DNA of 64,000 nucleotides from Candidatus Eisenbacteria bacterium (GTDB lineage Bacteria; Eisenbacteria; RBG-16-71-46). The notes under the pieces are model-generated. The model was not told the DNA's origin. It ran no database searches and saw only the letters and a list, made by a program, of their open reading frames with translations. A program made the position numbers and the translations under genes. Shown here piece after piece: positions 35,328-44,574 of this stretch (position 1 is the first letter of the stretch; every line of letters begins with the position of its first letter). The stretch covers positions 494,177 to 558,176 of the forward strand of contig JADLBL010000020.1 in the NCBI GenBank assembly GCA_020847735.1, given 5' to 3'.

Positions 35328-36236
35328 GTGCGGGCCGTCGGCCGGATCGCCGCGCTCGCGGTGAGCGCGCTGGCCGTGCTCGCCGCGCCGGCACGGGCGG
35401 CCTCCGCGCCGCCCGCGGGGCCGCTGCGCGCCGGCGCGGAGCAGTTCCTGCTGTCGGCGTACGTGCCGGGCCCGATGATTTCTCCGCTGGCGCTCGAGGG
35501 CGCGACGCTCGGCGGCTTCGGCGAACGCGATTCGACGAAGCTGAGCCGGCACAAGAAGGGCCGCAAGGAGCGCCGCGCGAAACCGCCGCGCCCCGAGGGC
35601 ATGGCGCTCGGGCCCGACCGCGCGCGCATCCTGCTCCGCTCGCTCGCGGTTCCCGGCTGGGGACAGGCGACGCTCGGGCGCCGCGGGTCCGCGAAGGTGT
35701 TCGCGGTCGCGGACCTCGGCATCTGGGGCTCGTTCGCCGCGTTCCGCATCCAGGAGCAGATGCGGCGCGAGTCGTACCGGCAGACGGCGCTCCTCGACGC
35801 GGGCATCGATCTGAAGGGACGCGACGAGGAGTTCCGCCGCATCGTCGGCTCGTTCAGGAGCAGCGACGAGTACAACCAGTACGTGGTCGCGCGCGACGCC
35901 GCGAACCTGTACCTGCAGGACGTCTACAACCCGGACATGACGGGTTACCGGGAATACATCGCGAAGCACTCGCTGCAGGGCCGCGACACCTGGAGATGGT
36001 CGAGTCTCGACGCTCTCCTGCGCTACGGCGCGCAGCGCAAGGACGCGCATCGGGCGGCGATCCGCGCCAACAACATGCTCGGGCTGGCGATCGCGAACCG
36101 GCTCGTGAGCGCGCTGCACGCCGCACGCGCCGCCGGGCAGGTGCGCGCGCCCGCGCAGTCGTGGCGCTTCGAGTTCGAGCCGGCCCCGGGCGACGACGCG
36201 ACCGCGTTCCGGGCGGCCCTGACCACGAGCTTCTGA
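35328..36236 (+). CDS. Exported DUF5683-like protein, member 2
   Basis: A 302-residue protein with a GTG start 2 bases after the previous stop. A signal peptide (VRAVGRIAALAVSALAVLAA) is followed by a basic linker (HKKGRKERRAKPPRP) and the DUF5683-like core LLRSLAVPGWGQATLGRRGS with the following hydrophobic stretch KVFAVADLGIWGSFAAF. The C-terminal part is helical with an ANNMLGLAIANRLVSALHA segment and ends in phenylalanine. It is similar in layout but not closely identical to the gene before it, so they are probably an old duplication working together, perhaps as a membrane-associated pair. Function unknown. Confidence 0.6.
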   Translation: MRAVGRIAALAVSALAVLAAPARAASAPPAGPLRAGAEQFLLSAYVPGPMISPLALEGATLGGFGERDSTKLSRHKKGRKERRAKPPRPEGMALGPDRARILLRSLAVPGWGQATLGRRGSAKVFAVADLGIWGSFAAFRIQEQMRRESYRQTALLDAGIDLKGRDEEFRRIVGSFRSSDEYNQYVVARDAANLYLQDVYNPDMTGYREYIAKHSLQGRDTWRWSSLDALLRYGAQRKDAHRAAIRANNMLGLAIANRLVSALHAARAAGQVRAPAQSWRFEFEPAPGDDATAFRAALTTSF

Positions 36237-36253
36237 AGGGCGCGGCGGGCGCC

Positions 36254-37339
36254 ATGCGACCGGCTTCGCTGCTCGTGGTCTGGCTCGCGGCTTTCGTCCT
36301 CGCGCCGTGCGGGCGCGCGGCGGCCGCTGCACCGGCGGCGGACCCGACGGGCACGGCGGAGAGCGCTCCGGCCTCGCCGTCCGCGGTCGCGGGCGACACC
36401 GCCGCACGTGCGCTCCGACCGCAACCGGCCGCCACCGACACCACGCGGCTGCCGCTGAGCTTCGAGCCGGGCGAAGCTTTCGGAGTCGGGGAAACCGGGC
36501 CCGGCCGACTCGTGCTGCCGGGCGGCGTCGCGACCGACGCGTTCGGACGCGTGTACGTGAGCGACGCGGCGACCCACCGGCTGCTGCGCTGGAACGCGGA
36601 CGGAACGCGGCGCCAGGAGGCGGGCTCGCTCGGGAGCGCGCCGAACCAGTTCCGGCGCCCGGGCGCCGTGGCGCGGCTCGGATCGCTCGGCGTCGCGGTG
36701 CTCGACGTCGAGAACCGCCGGGTCGTCACCTACGATCTCGAGTTGCGGCTGCTCGGCGTGCTCGCCGGGTTCGAGGACCCGGACCTCGAGGCCTCGATCG
36801 GTCCCGTCACCCCGATCGGGCTCGCGGCCGACCGGGGCGGCGCGGTGTACGTCGCCGATGCCGACGGCGACCGAGTGCTGGCGTTCGATTTCTCCGGGCG
36901 CTTCCTGCGCGCGATCGGCGGGCACGGCCCGGGCGAGGGCTGGCTGCGCGGACTGTCCGCGATCACCGTCGCGCCGCAGGGCGTGCTGATGACGGCCGAC
37001 CGCCCGCACGAGCGCGGCCCGGCGCGGTTGCAGTGGATGGACGCCGGCGGCCGCGTGGTGCGACTGGCCTGGGTCCCGGATCCGGCCGCCTCGTCGTCCG
37101 CGACGAAATCGGGCGCGCTTGCCCTCGCGGTGGACGACGCGGGCCGCGTGGCGATCGCCGACGAGGGCGCCGGCACGCTGGCGCTGCTCTCGCCGGGCGG
37201 CGCGCTGCTCGCGCGCACGTCCGGCCTCGCCCGGCCGGGCGCGCTCGCCTTCGCCCCCGACGGCACGCTGCTGGTGGCGGAGCGGGGCGCCGCGCGCGTC
37301 CGCCGGTTCGCGATCGTCACGACCGCGACGGGGAAGTAG
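36254..37339 (+). CDS. Exported NHL/SMP-type beta-propeller protein
   Basis: A 361-residue protein with an ATG 17 bases after the preceding gene. The signal peptide ends near GRAAAAA, followed by a low-complexity alanine/proline/threonine linker. From about residue 80 it shows repeated NHL-like blades, for example PGGVATDAFGRVYVSDAATH, IGLAADRGGAVYVADADGDR, LALAVDDAGRVAIADEGAGT and LAFAPDGTLLVAERGAARVR. This predicts a six-bladed propeller. Such folds usually bind ligands or proteins without catalysis; here it may be a periplasmic or surface scaffold for the outer-membrane proteins encoded right behind it. Confidence 0.75.
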   Translation: MRPASLLVVWLAAFVLAPCGRAAAAAPAADPTGTAESAPASPSAVAGDTAARALRPQPAATDTTRLPLSFEPGEAFGVGETGPGRLVLPGGVATDAFGRVYVSDAATHRLLRWNADGTRRQEAGSLGSAPNQFRRPGAVARLGSLGVAVLDVENRRVVTYDLELRLLGVLAGFEDPDLEASIGPVTPIGLAADRGGAVYVADADGDRVLAFDFSGRFLRAIGGHGPGEGWLRGLSAITVAPQGVLMTADRPHERGPARLQWMDAGGRVVRLAWVPDPAASSSATKSGALALAVDDAGRVAIADEGAGTLALLSPGGALLARTSGLARPGALAFAPDGTLLVAERGAARVRRFAIVTTATGK

Positions 37340-37342
37340 GCC

Positions 37343-40300
37343 GTGCGCACCGGCGCGCCGGTGCTGGCGCTTCTCGCCGTCCTCGCGGCCGCGGCCCACG
37401 GAGCGGAACTGAGCGATCCCTCGTGCGGCGTCACGCCGTTCGCCGGCAGCCTCACGCAGGCGCGCTTCCGCCTGCCGCGCACGTTCCTGCGCGCCGGCAG
37501 CGACTCGGCCTGGACGCGTACGCGCGGCTGGGTGCGGGGGCGCGACTACGCCGTGGACCTGCTGCGCGGCGAGGTGCGGCTGCTTTCCCCGCTCGCCCCG
37601 GGCGAGACGCTCTGGGTCGCGGCCTGCGGACTGCTTGCGCCGCCGCCGCTCGAATACGCGCCGCTCGCGCTGCGGGCGGTGCCGGCCGAGGCGCCGCCGG
37701 AAAGCTCGGAAACCGACACCGCGGCGGCGCCCGTGGCGCGACCCTCGACCGCACGCGAGGTGGCGCTTGCGCCGCTCGGCGCATCGCTGGCCGTGACCGG
37801 CAACAAGACGGTCGCGGTGGACTTCGGATCGTCGCAGGACGCGGCCCTGCGCCAGTCGCTCGACCTTGCGGTCAGCGGCCGGGTCGCGCCGGGCGTCGAG
37901 CTGACCGGCGTGCTGTCGGACCGCAACACGCCGCTCACCTCGGGCGGTGCGACGCAGGACCTGCAGTCGCTCGACCGCGTGCTCGTGGAGCTCAAGTCGA
38001 AGCAGGCTCGCGCGGCGCTCGGCGACATCCCGCTCGCCTTCGCCCTCGGCTCGTTCGCACGCCTCGACCGGCGCGTGCAGGGCGTGCGCGGCGACTGGCT
38101 CGGGCCCGGTTTCGAAGCCTCGGCGGCGGCGGCGAGCGCGCAGGGCGAGTACCGGCGTCTGCAGTTCGCCGGCGTGGACGGCCTGCAGGGGCCCTACCTG
38201 CTCACGAACTCGGCGGGCGAGACGGGCGCGGGCGTCGTCGCCGGCAGCGAGATCGTGACCGTGGACGGCCAGCGAATGTCGCGCGGCGAGAGCGCGGACT
38301 ACTCGATGGACTACGAACGCGGGCGCGTCACCTTCACCAACCGCCGTCCGATCTCGTCGGCGTCGCGGATCACGGTCGAGTACCAGGCCGCCGCCACGCG
38401 TTACCGGCGCAACGTCGCGGCGGCCTCGACCGCCTGGGGACGCGGGCCGGTGAAGCTGTTCGCGGCCGCGTTCAGCGAGGGCGACGATCGGGGTCGCCCG
38501 CTCGACGTGGCGTTCGACGCGGCCGACCGGCAGGCGCTCGCGGCCGCCGGCGATTCGGCCGCGCGCGCTGTGGGCGTGGCGGTCGTCGCGGGCGTCGGCG
38601 AATACGACAGCGTGCGGGTGGCGCCCGACACGCTGGTCTACGCCTGGGCCGGACCGGATTCGGGACAGTTCTCGGTGCGCTTCACGCGCACGGACGCGGG
38701 ACGCGGCGATTACGCGGACTCGGCGATCGTCGCCGGACGGACCGCGTACCGCTGGGTGGGGCCCGGGCGCGGCGACTTCGTGGTCGGACGTTCGCTGCCG
38801 CTGCCCGAGACTCACCAGCTCCTCAGCGTGGGTGGCTCGGCGAAGCTCGGCGCCGTGACGCTCGAGGCGGAGGCGGCCGGATCGAAGCTCGATCGCAACG
38901 CCTTCTCGTCGCTGGACGACGGCGACAACACCGGCGGGGCGGCGCGGCTCGCGCTCGGGCTCGAAGGCGAGGCGCCGGGGTTGCCCGGGCGCGCCGGGCT
39001 GTCGCTTGGCGCACGCTCGGTCGAGAAGCGCTTCGCGGCCTTCTCGCGCCTCGAGCGGCCCTACGCCGAGGAGGACTGGGGGCTGCCGGCCGGGGCGGAC
39101 CTCGACCACCAGCGGCGCGCCGACGCGGCCGGCTGGTGGCAGCCGCGTGCCGGCGACCAGTTGCGCGCCGACTGGAGCCGGCTGACGACGCCGGATGGCT
39201 ACTCCGGCGTGCGTCGTTCGGCCGAGTGGACCGGCGGCGGCGTGCTCACGACGCGCGCCCTGCTGCTCGACGCCCGGGGCGGGCAGTCGGGCCGGCGCTT
39301 CGGCGATGCGGGCCGCCGGCGGCTGCTGGCCGAGGTCCGCCGTGCCGGCGCGCTGGTCGCGCCGTCGCTGCGTTTCGAGCGCGACGACCGGCGCACGCCC
39401 GGCGACAGCGCGTCGGTCCGGTATCGCACCGACGAGCTGACGGCCGACCTCGCCTCGGGTTCGCGGCCGCCGTTTCGGCTCGCGGCCGGCTTCACGCGCC
39501 GCCGCGACCGGACCGACACGGGCGCCTCCCGCGCCGACAGCCGCGCGACCACGCTGCGGCTCGCGGGCGAAAGCCCCGCGGGGGCGCCACTCGGCATCGC
39601 GCTCAGCGCGCAACGCCGGGACGTTCGCGAATCGTCGAGCGGCCGGCGCACGCGCGCCGACCTCGCCAGCGTGCGGCTGCACGGCGAGCACCGGCCCACG
39701 GGGCTCTCGGGACACTTCGACGTCGAGGTCACGGGCGAGGCCGAGAACAAGCGCACCCGCGTGCTGACCTACGCCGGGCCCGGGCTCGGCAGCTACGACG
39801 CGCTCGGCAACTTCACCGGCACGGGCGACTACGAGCTGGTCCTGGCCGTGAGCCCCGAGCTCGACCGCTTCACGCGGGTCGCCTCGAGCGCGCGGGCGCG
39901 CTGGGACTTCGGCGGCTCGGCCGCCTGGCGGGGATCGCGCGTCGAGTTCTCGCTCGAGGACGAGGCGCGCCGGCGCGGGGCGCTGCGGATGGCCGACGCG
40001 GTGCTCTCCACGGGCCTCGCGCTCGTGGACCCGGGACTTGCGCGCGGCACGATCGTGCAGCGCCTGGAGGGCGACTTCGCTCCCGGCTCGCGCGCGGCGG
40101 CCGTGCGCCTGCGCGCCGAGCGCCGGGTCACCGCGGACCGCACCTACGAGAACTTCGCGCAGCTCTCGGACCTGCGCAGCGGCTCGCTGCGCTGGCGCGC
40201 GCGGCCGGGCGCGACGGCCACGCTCGAAGCGGAACTGCGCGCGCAGTGGCAGCGCGCCTCGCAGGTGGCGCCGGCCTCGCGCTACGACCGCACGCTGGTG

Positions 40301-40681
40301 GACGACGCCGTCTCGGCGCGCTGCGAATGGCAGCCGAGGACGGGCGTCCGCGCGGCGGCCGCCGCCGATCTGACGTTCTCCGGGCCGCTGGGCCAGCGGG
40401 AGGCGACACGCACGATTCGGCTCGGGCCGGACGTCGGCGTGCCGGTGGGTGCGCGCGGGCGGGCCGAGCTGACGGTGCGCCGGGCGTTCGTCTCGGGGCC
40501 CCCGGCCCTGACGCTGCTCCCCGGCGTGGACCCGGCCGGCGCGCCGCGCTGGGACGGCACCGCGCGCTTCGATCTGCGCCTGCACGAGACGACGACCCTC
40601 GGGCTGACCGCCGCCGTCCGGGATTTCCCCGGACGGCCAACCACGACGACCGGCAGGGCCGAGGTGAGGGCCTTCTTCTAA
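37343..40681 (+). CDS. Very large outer-membrane protein, beta-barrel-like, with SprA-like local signature
   Basis: A 1112-residue exported protein; GTG start 3 bases after the propeller gene, signal peptide ending AAHGAE. Residues about 150-230 have DFGSSQDAALRQSLDLAVSG, then LTGVLSDRNTPLTSGGATQD and AALGDIPLAFALGSFARLDR, a block I recognise from large uncharacterised outer-membrane proteins in FCB and Gemmatimonadota. GVDGLQGPYLLTNSAGE and DYSMDYERGRVTFTNRRPIS follow; the D-Y-x-x-D-Y-x-x-G-x-V-x-F-x-N hairpin also occurs in SprA-type translocons, but overall size is under half of SprA. From about residue 480 the sequence is continuous amphipathic strands ending EVRAFF. Probably a barrel or translocon-like channel. 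It abuts the Omp85 gene with no gap, which may assemble it. Confidence 0.6.
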   Translation: MRTGAPVLALLAVLAAAAHGAELSDPSCGVTPFAGSLTQARFRLPRTFLRAGSDSAWTRTRGWVRGRDYAVDLLRGEVRLLSPLAPGETLWVAACGLLAPPPLEYAPLALRAVPAEAPPESSETDTAAAPVARPSTAREVALAPLGASLAVTGNKTVAVDFGSSQDAALRQSLDLAVSGRVAPGVELTGVLSDRNTPLTSGGATQDLQSLDRVLVELKSKQARAALGDIPLAFALGSFARLDRRVQGVRGDWLGPGFEASAAAASAQGEYRRLQFAGVDGLQGPYLLTNSAGETGAGVVAGSEIVTVDGQRMSRGESADYSMDYERGRVTFTNRRPISSASRITVEYQAAATRYRRNVAAASTAWGRGPVKLFAAAFSEGDDRGRPLDVAFDAADRQALAAAGDSAARAVGVAVVAGVGEYDSVRVAPDTLVYAWAGPDSGQFSVRFTRTDAGRGDYADSAIVAGRTAYRWVGPGRGDFVVGRSLPLPETHQLLSVGGSAKLGAVTLEAEAAGSKLDRNAFSSLDDGDNTGGAARLALGLEGEAPGLPGRAGLSLGARSVEKRFAAFSRLERPYAEEDWGLPAGADLDHQRRADAAGWWQPRAGDQLRADWSRLTTPDGYSGVRRSAEWTGGGVLTTRALLLDARGGQSGRRFGDAGRRRLLAEVRRAGALVAPSLRFERDDRRTPGDSASVRYRTDELTADLASGSRPPFRLAAGFTRRRDRTDTGASRADSRATTLRLAGESPAGAPLGIALSAQRRDVRESSSGRRTRADLASVRLHGEHRPTGLSGHFDVEVTGEAENKRTRVLTYAGPGLGSYDALGNFTGTGDYELVLAVSPELDRFTRVASSARARWDFGGSAAWRGSRVEFSLEDEARRRGALRMADAVLSTGLALVDPGLARGTIVQRLEGDFAPGSRAAAVRLRAERRVTADRTYENFAQLSDLRSGSLRWRARPGATATLEAELRAQWQRASQVAPASRYDRTLVDDAVSARCEWQPRTGVRAAAAADLTFSGPLGQREATRTIRLGPDVGVPVGARGRAELTVRRAFVSGPPALTLLPGVDPAGAPRWDGTARFDLRLHETTTLGLTAAVRDFPGRPTTTTGRAEVRAFF

Positions 40682-42385
40682 ATGAGCGCGCGAATCGTGG
40701 CGGGCGCCGTGCTGGCGCTGCTGCTCGCCGGTGCGATGGCCGGCGGGGCGCGGGCCGCCGCGCGCCTCGAACTGGCCGGCTGGCCGGGCGGCGAACGCGA
40801 GGCCGGTGCGCTGTTCGCGCCGGCGCTGCGCGCCCCGGGCGACTCGATCGCGCTCGCCTCGGCGCTGCGCGGCGCCGAGGCCGCGCTCCAGTCCGGAGGC
40901 TGGCTCTCCGCCCGCGTCCATGCCGGCTGGGCGCAGGGCAACGCGGCGCTGCGGGTGCGCGCCGAAGCGGGTCCGCGCGCACGCTGGGGAACGCTCGCGC
41001 TCGAGGTGCCGCCCGAGGACTCGGCGGCCTTCGCCGCGCAGCTCGCCTGGCGGCCTGGAACGGTGGCCGGGCCCGCGGCGCTCACCGAAGCGGTGACGCG
41101 CGCGGTGGACGCCGCGGTCGCGGGCGGCCACGCCTGGGCGCGTCTGGGCGTGAGCGGCTGGAGCGAGGACTCGGGCCGCGTGAACGTGCGGCTCTCCGGC
41201 TCGCGCGGGCCGGTCGTCACGATTTCGCAGCTTCGCTTCGAGGGCCTTCGCTCGACGCGCGCCGACGTGGTCGCGCGCGCCGCGGGCCGGCTCGAAGGCC
41301 GGCCGTACGATCCGGCGGCGGTGCGCGCCGCCGGGCAGCGGCTCGCCCAGCTGGGAGTGTTCCGGCGCGTCGAGTACCTTGACCTCGCGAGCACGGGCGA
41401 CTGGCGCCGCGGCATCCTGCGCTGGAAGGTCGAGGAACCGCGCTACAACACCTTCGAGGGCGCGGTCGGACTTCAGGGTGGAGGGACGGCGGTCGGTCTG
41501 GCGAAGCTCGACCTGGGCAACGTGCTGGGCACGGCACGCGCGGTGTCGCTGGCGTGGCAGTCGCGCGGACGCGGACTCACGGATTTCGGCGCCCGCTACG
41601 CCGAGCCGCTCGTGCTGGGCTCGCCGCTGCGGCTCGAGCTGGCCCTCCAGCAGCAGGTGCAGGACACGGTGTACACACGCTTCCGCTGGGGCGCGAAGGC
41701 GCGCACGGCGCTCGGAACCCGCGAGACGATCGAAGGTGGCTTCGAAAAGGAGAGGGTCGTGCAGACGACGGGTGAAGTGCGCAGCGCGGACCTCTCGAGC
41801 GTGACGTTCGGGATCGAGCGCGACGCGCGCGACGACGCCGGCGCCCCGCGGCGCGGAACCTGGTCGCGCCTGGCGGCGACGCAGACGGACAAGCGCGAGG
41901 TGCTGCGTTCCCCGTCGGCGACGCGCGACGCGCGCACCAGCGCGGTCGAACTGCGGGGCGAATGGCACCGCCCGCTGCGCGGCGCGCAGGGCGTGACGCT
42001 CGAGCTGCGCGCCGCGGGGCGGTTCGTCTCGCAGGGCCTGCTCGCGGACTGGGAACGCTGGCCGCTGGGCGGCGCGGCGTCCCTGCGTGGTCACGACGAG
42101 GAGGCCTATCGGGTGGATCGCTTCGCGCTGAGCCGCGCCGAATGGCGCTACTTCCTCGGAACCCACGGCGAGCGCCTGGAGGTCTTCTGGGATCACGCCG
42201 AGATGCAGACGCGCCGTCCGCTGCCGGCCGGCGGCGACCGGATGTCCCGCCAGTCGGCGGACGGCATCGGCTTCGGGATGCGGCTGCCGGCCGCGGGCGG
42301 GATGGTGGATCTCGACTACGGGCTCGAGCCCGGTCGCGGATTTCTCGACGGCAAGATCCACCTGCGCCTGGTGACGGCGTTCTGA
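40682..42385 (+). CDS. Omp85-superfamily outer-membrane protein (BamA/TamA-like)
   Basis: A 567-residue protein starting at the ATG directly after the preceding TAA. After a signal peptide come POTRA-like domains; the last is clear at about residues 180-255 (PVVTISQLRFEGLRSTRADVV, then YDPAAVRAAGQRLAQLGVFR and RRVEYLDL). The barrel follows, containing LGGAASLRGHDEEAYRVDRF, in which LRGH takes the place of the conserved VRGF/Y lid motif, and ending HLRLVTAF with terminal phenylalanine. Omp85 proteins insert or translocate proteins across the outer membrane. With so few POTRA domains it is not the housekeeping BamA. The immediately preceding large outer-membrane protein is the obvious candidate client. 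Confidence 0.8.
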   Translation: MSARIVAGAVLALLLAGAMAGGARAAARLELAGWPGGEREAGALFAPALRAPGDSIALASALRGAEAALQSGGWLSARVHAGWAQGNAALRVRAEAGPRARWGTLALEVPPEDSAAFAAQLAWRPGTVAGPAALTEAVTRAVDAAVAGGHAWARLGVSGWSEDSGRVNVRLSGSRGPVVTISQLRFEGLRSTRADVVARAAGRLEGRPYDPAAVRAAGQRLAQLGVFRRVEYLDLASTGDWRRGILRWKVEEPRYNTFEGAVGLQGGGTAVGLAKLDLGNVLGTARAVSLAWQSRGRGLTDFGARYAEPLVLGSPLRLELALQQQVQDTVYTRFRWGAKARTALGTRETIEGGFEKERVVQTTGEVRSADLSSVTFGIERDARDDAGAPRRGTWSRLAATQTDKREVLRSPSATRDARTSAVELRGEWHRPLRGAQGVTLELRAAGRFVSQGLLADWERWPLGGAASLRGHDEEAYRVDRFALSRAEWRYFLGTHGERLEVFWDHAEMQTRRPLPAGGDRMSRQSADGIGFGMRLPAAGGMVDLDYGLEPGRGFLDGKIHLRLVTAF

Positions 42386-42438
42386 TGGCGCGCGCCGATC
42401 GCGAACCGGCGGTGGCCCGGACACGGGAGGCTCGTTAG

Positions 42439-44574
42439 ATGTCGCTCGAATCCCGTGTCGTCTCGGCACTGCGGCCCGGAGGAGCGCTTTCGCGCGTGTG
42501 GGCCGGCTACGAGGAGCGGCACGCGCAGGTGGAAATGGCGCGCGACGTGGCGCGGACGATGGAACGGGGTGGCGTGCTGGTGGCCGAGGCGCCGACGGGC
42601 GTCGGCAAATCGGTCGCCTACCTGCTTCCGGCGGTGCTGCACGCCCTCGAATCGGGCGAGCGCGTGGTGGTGGCCACCTGCACGAAGTCGCTCCAGGACC
42701 AGCTCTACGAACGCGACCTCCCGGCGCTGCTTCGGGCGCTCGACGTGCGACTGCCGGTCGCGCGGCTCAAGGGCAAGCAGAACTACCTGTGCCCGCGGGC
42801 CCTGGATCTGGCCGACGGCGCGCCCGCGGAGGAACTCGAGGCGATCGAGGCGCTGCGCGCGTGGGCGGCGGGCGAGACGGACGGCGATCTCGACCGCTTC
42901 GAGGCGCCCGACGCCGAGACGTTCCGGCGCGTGCGCGCCCGTTTCGCCACCGACCCCGCCGCATGCACCGCGGCCGTCTGCCGCCGCGGACGGGAGTGCT
43001 GGTGGTCGCGGGCCCGCCGCGCTGCGGGCGAGGCGCGGCTCACGATCGTCAACCACGCGCTGCTCGCCCGCGCGGCCGAATCCGAAGGACTGCTGCCGGA
43101 GTTCGAGGTACTGATCGTGGACGAGGCGCACCGGCTCGAGGGCGTGCTCTCGGGCGCGCTCGAGCGCGGCGTGTCGCGCCATCGCTTCGAGGAGCTGTTG
43201 CGCCTGACCGGCACGGGCCGGCCCGCGAGGCGCGCCCGCGGCGGCGGCGCGCGGGCCGCGGAGGCGGGCGGCGTGCTCGCGCGGGTGCGCGCGTTCACGC
43301 TCCCGCTGCTGGGCGGCGACGCGGCCGGTGAGCGGCTGCTCGCCGATCTCGAGTCGCTGCGCGCGCGCGCCGAGGAGACCCGCGAGGCGTCCGCGTCACT
43401 GTTCACATCGCTCGCCCCCGATTCGCCGGGCCACGGGCTTTACGGGACGCGCCGCCGCTACCGCTCGCAGCTCGAACTGCTCGGTCGCGACCTCGCGCCG
43501 CTCGAAACCGTGCTCGAACATTGCCGCGCGTTCGCGGGCATCCTGCGGCGGGCCTCGTCCGCCTGTCTCGGCCGGGAAGCTGGGGCGGCCGGCGAGGAAC
43601 TGTCGGCCGAGCTCGAGAATCTGGCGATGCGCTGGGACGTGCTGCACACCGACCTCGCCGAACTCAGCGAGGCGTCCGATCCGGACTGGGTCTTCTGGCG
43701 AAGCCTCGCGCCGGGAGCGAAGACCGCCGAGCTGCGCGGCGCGCCCGTTTCGGTGGGCGGCTTCGCGCGCGGCGCGCTGCTGTCGAAGGCGCGCGCGGCG
43801 GTCCTGACCTCGGCGACGATGTCGAGCGGCGGCGACTTCGGATGGGCGGCGGGCCGGCTGGGACTCGGCGAGGACGGCGGCCTGCCCTTCGAGCGCGCGA
43901 GCTACCCTTCGCCGTTCCCGCTCGAGCGGCAGATGCGCGTCGCGGTGTTCGACGGCGGCCCCGACGAAGCGGCCGCCGTCGCCGGGGTGGTCGCGGCGCT
44001 CAGCGCCGCGACCGGGCGCAACGCGCTGGTGCTGTTCACCGCGCACGAGCGTCTGCGGCGCGCGCGCGCGCGCCTGGAATCGCTGCTGCCCCGCGGCCGG
44101 CTGCTGCTGGCGCAGGACGTGGACGCGCCGGCGGGCCTGCTCGCGGATCGCTTCCGCGCCGCGCGGGGCGCCGTCTTGCTCGGGGTGCAAAGCCTGTGGG
44201 AAGGTGTCGACTTTCCGGGTGAAGCGCTCGAGCTGCTGGTGGTCGCGAAGCTGCCGTTCTCGGTGCCGGACGATCCGCTCGTCGAGGCGAGGGGCGAGCG
44301 GCTTCGCGAACACGGGCAGGATCCCTTCCGCGCGGACTCACTGCCCGAGGCGGTCATGCGTTTCCGGCAGGGGGTCGGACGCCTCATCCGGCGGTCGGAC
44401 GACCGGGGCGTGCTGGTGATCTGCGATCCGCGGCTGGCGAAGGCCTCCTACCGCGGCCCGTTTCGCGCCGCGCTCCCCGTCGAACCGCGGCTATGGAGCG
44501 ACGCGAACGAACTGGCGGCCGAGGCCGCGCGGTTCCTGTCGGAAGTGGGCATCGGAGCGGGGGAGGATGCGTGA
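42439..44574 (+). CDS. dinG: DinG-family ATP-dependent DNA helicase (superfamily 2, iron-sulfur)
   Basis: A 711-residue helicase; ATG after GGGAGG. It has Walker A EAPTGVGKS, motif Ia ATCTKSLQDQLYERDL, four cysteines suited to a 4Fe-4S cluster (YLCPR, then CTAAVCRRGREC), the DEAH box (VLIVDEAHRLEG) and the C-terminal motifs GVQSLWEGVDFPGEALELLV and FRQGVGRLIRRSDDRGVLVI. DinG/XPD-type enzymes unwind DNA and R-loops 5' to 3' during repair and replication stress. The stop overlaps the hutH start by 4 bases (GTGA), an unusual pairing of a repair helicase with a catabolic operon. Confidence 0.9.
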   Translation: MSLESRVVSALRPGGALSRVWAGYEERHAQVEMARDVARTMERGGVLVAEAPTGVGKSVAYLLPAVLHALESGERVVVATCTKSLQDQLYERDLPALLRALDVRLPVARLKGKQNYLCPRALDLADGAPAEELEAIEALRAWAAGETDGDLDRFEAPDAETFRRVRARFATDPAACTAAVCRRGRECWWSRARRAAGEARLTIVNHALLARAAESEGLLPEFEVLIVDEAHRLEGVLSGALERGVSRHRFEELLRLTGTGRPARRARGGGARAAEAGGVLARVRAFTLPLLGGDAAGERLLADLESLRARAEETREASASLFTSLAPDSPGHGLYGTRRRYRSQLELLGRDLAPLETVLEHCRAFAGILRRASSACLGREAGAAGEELSAELENLAMRWDVLHTDLAELSEASDPDWVFWRSLAPGAKTAELRGAPVSVGGFARGALLSKARAAVLTSATMSSGGDFGWAAGRLGLGEDGGLPFERASYPSPFPLERQMRVAVFDGGPDEAAAVAGVVAALSAATGRNALVLFTAHERLRRARARLESLLPRGRLLLAQDVDAPAGLLADRFRAARGAVLLGVQSLWEGVDFPGEALELLVVAKLPFSVPDDPLVEARGERLREHGQDPFRADSLPEAVMRFRQGVGRLIRRSDDRGVLVICDPRLAKASYRGPFRAALPVEPRLWSDANELAAEAARFLSEVGIGAGEDA

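Noticed and set aside
36023..42469. A minus-strand frame open for 2148 codons opposite the propeller, large outer-membrane protein and Omp85 genes
   Set aside because: The plus-strand genes have signal peptides, family motifs and tight operon spacing. The antisense translation is arginine/alanine-rich without motifs, as expected where GC-rich third positions remove stop codons from the complementary frame.
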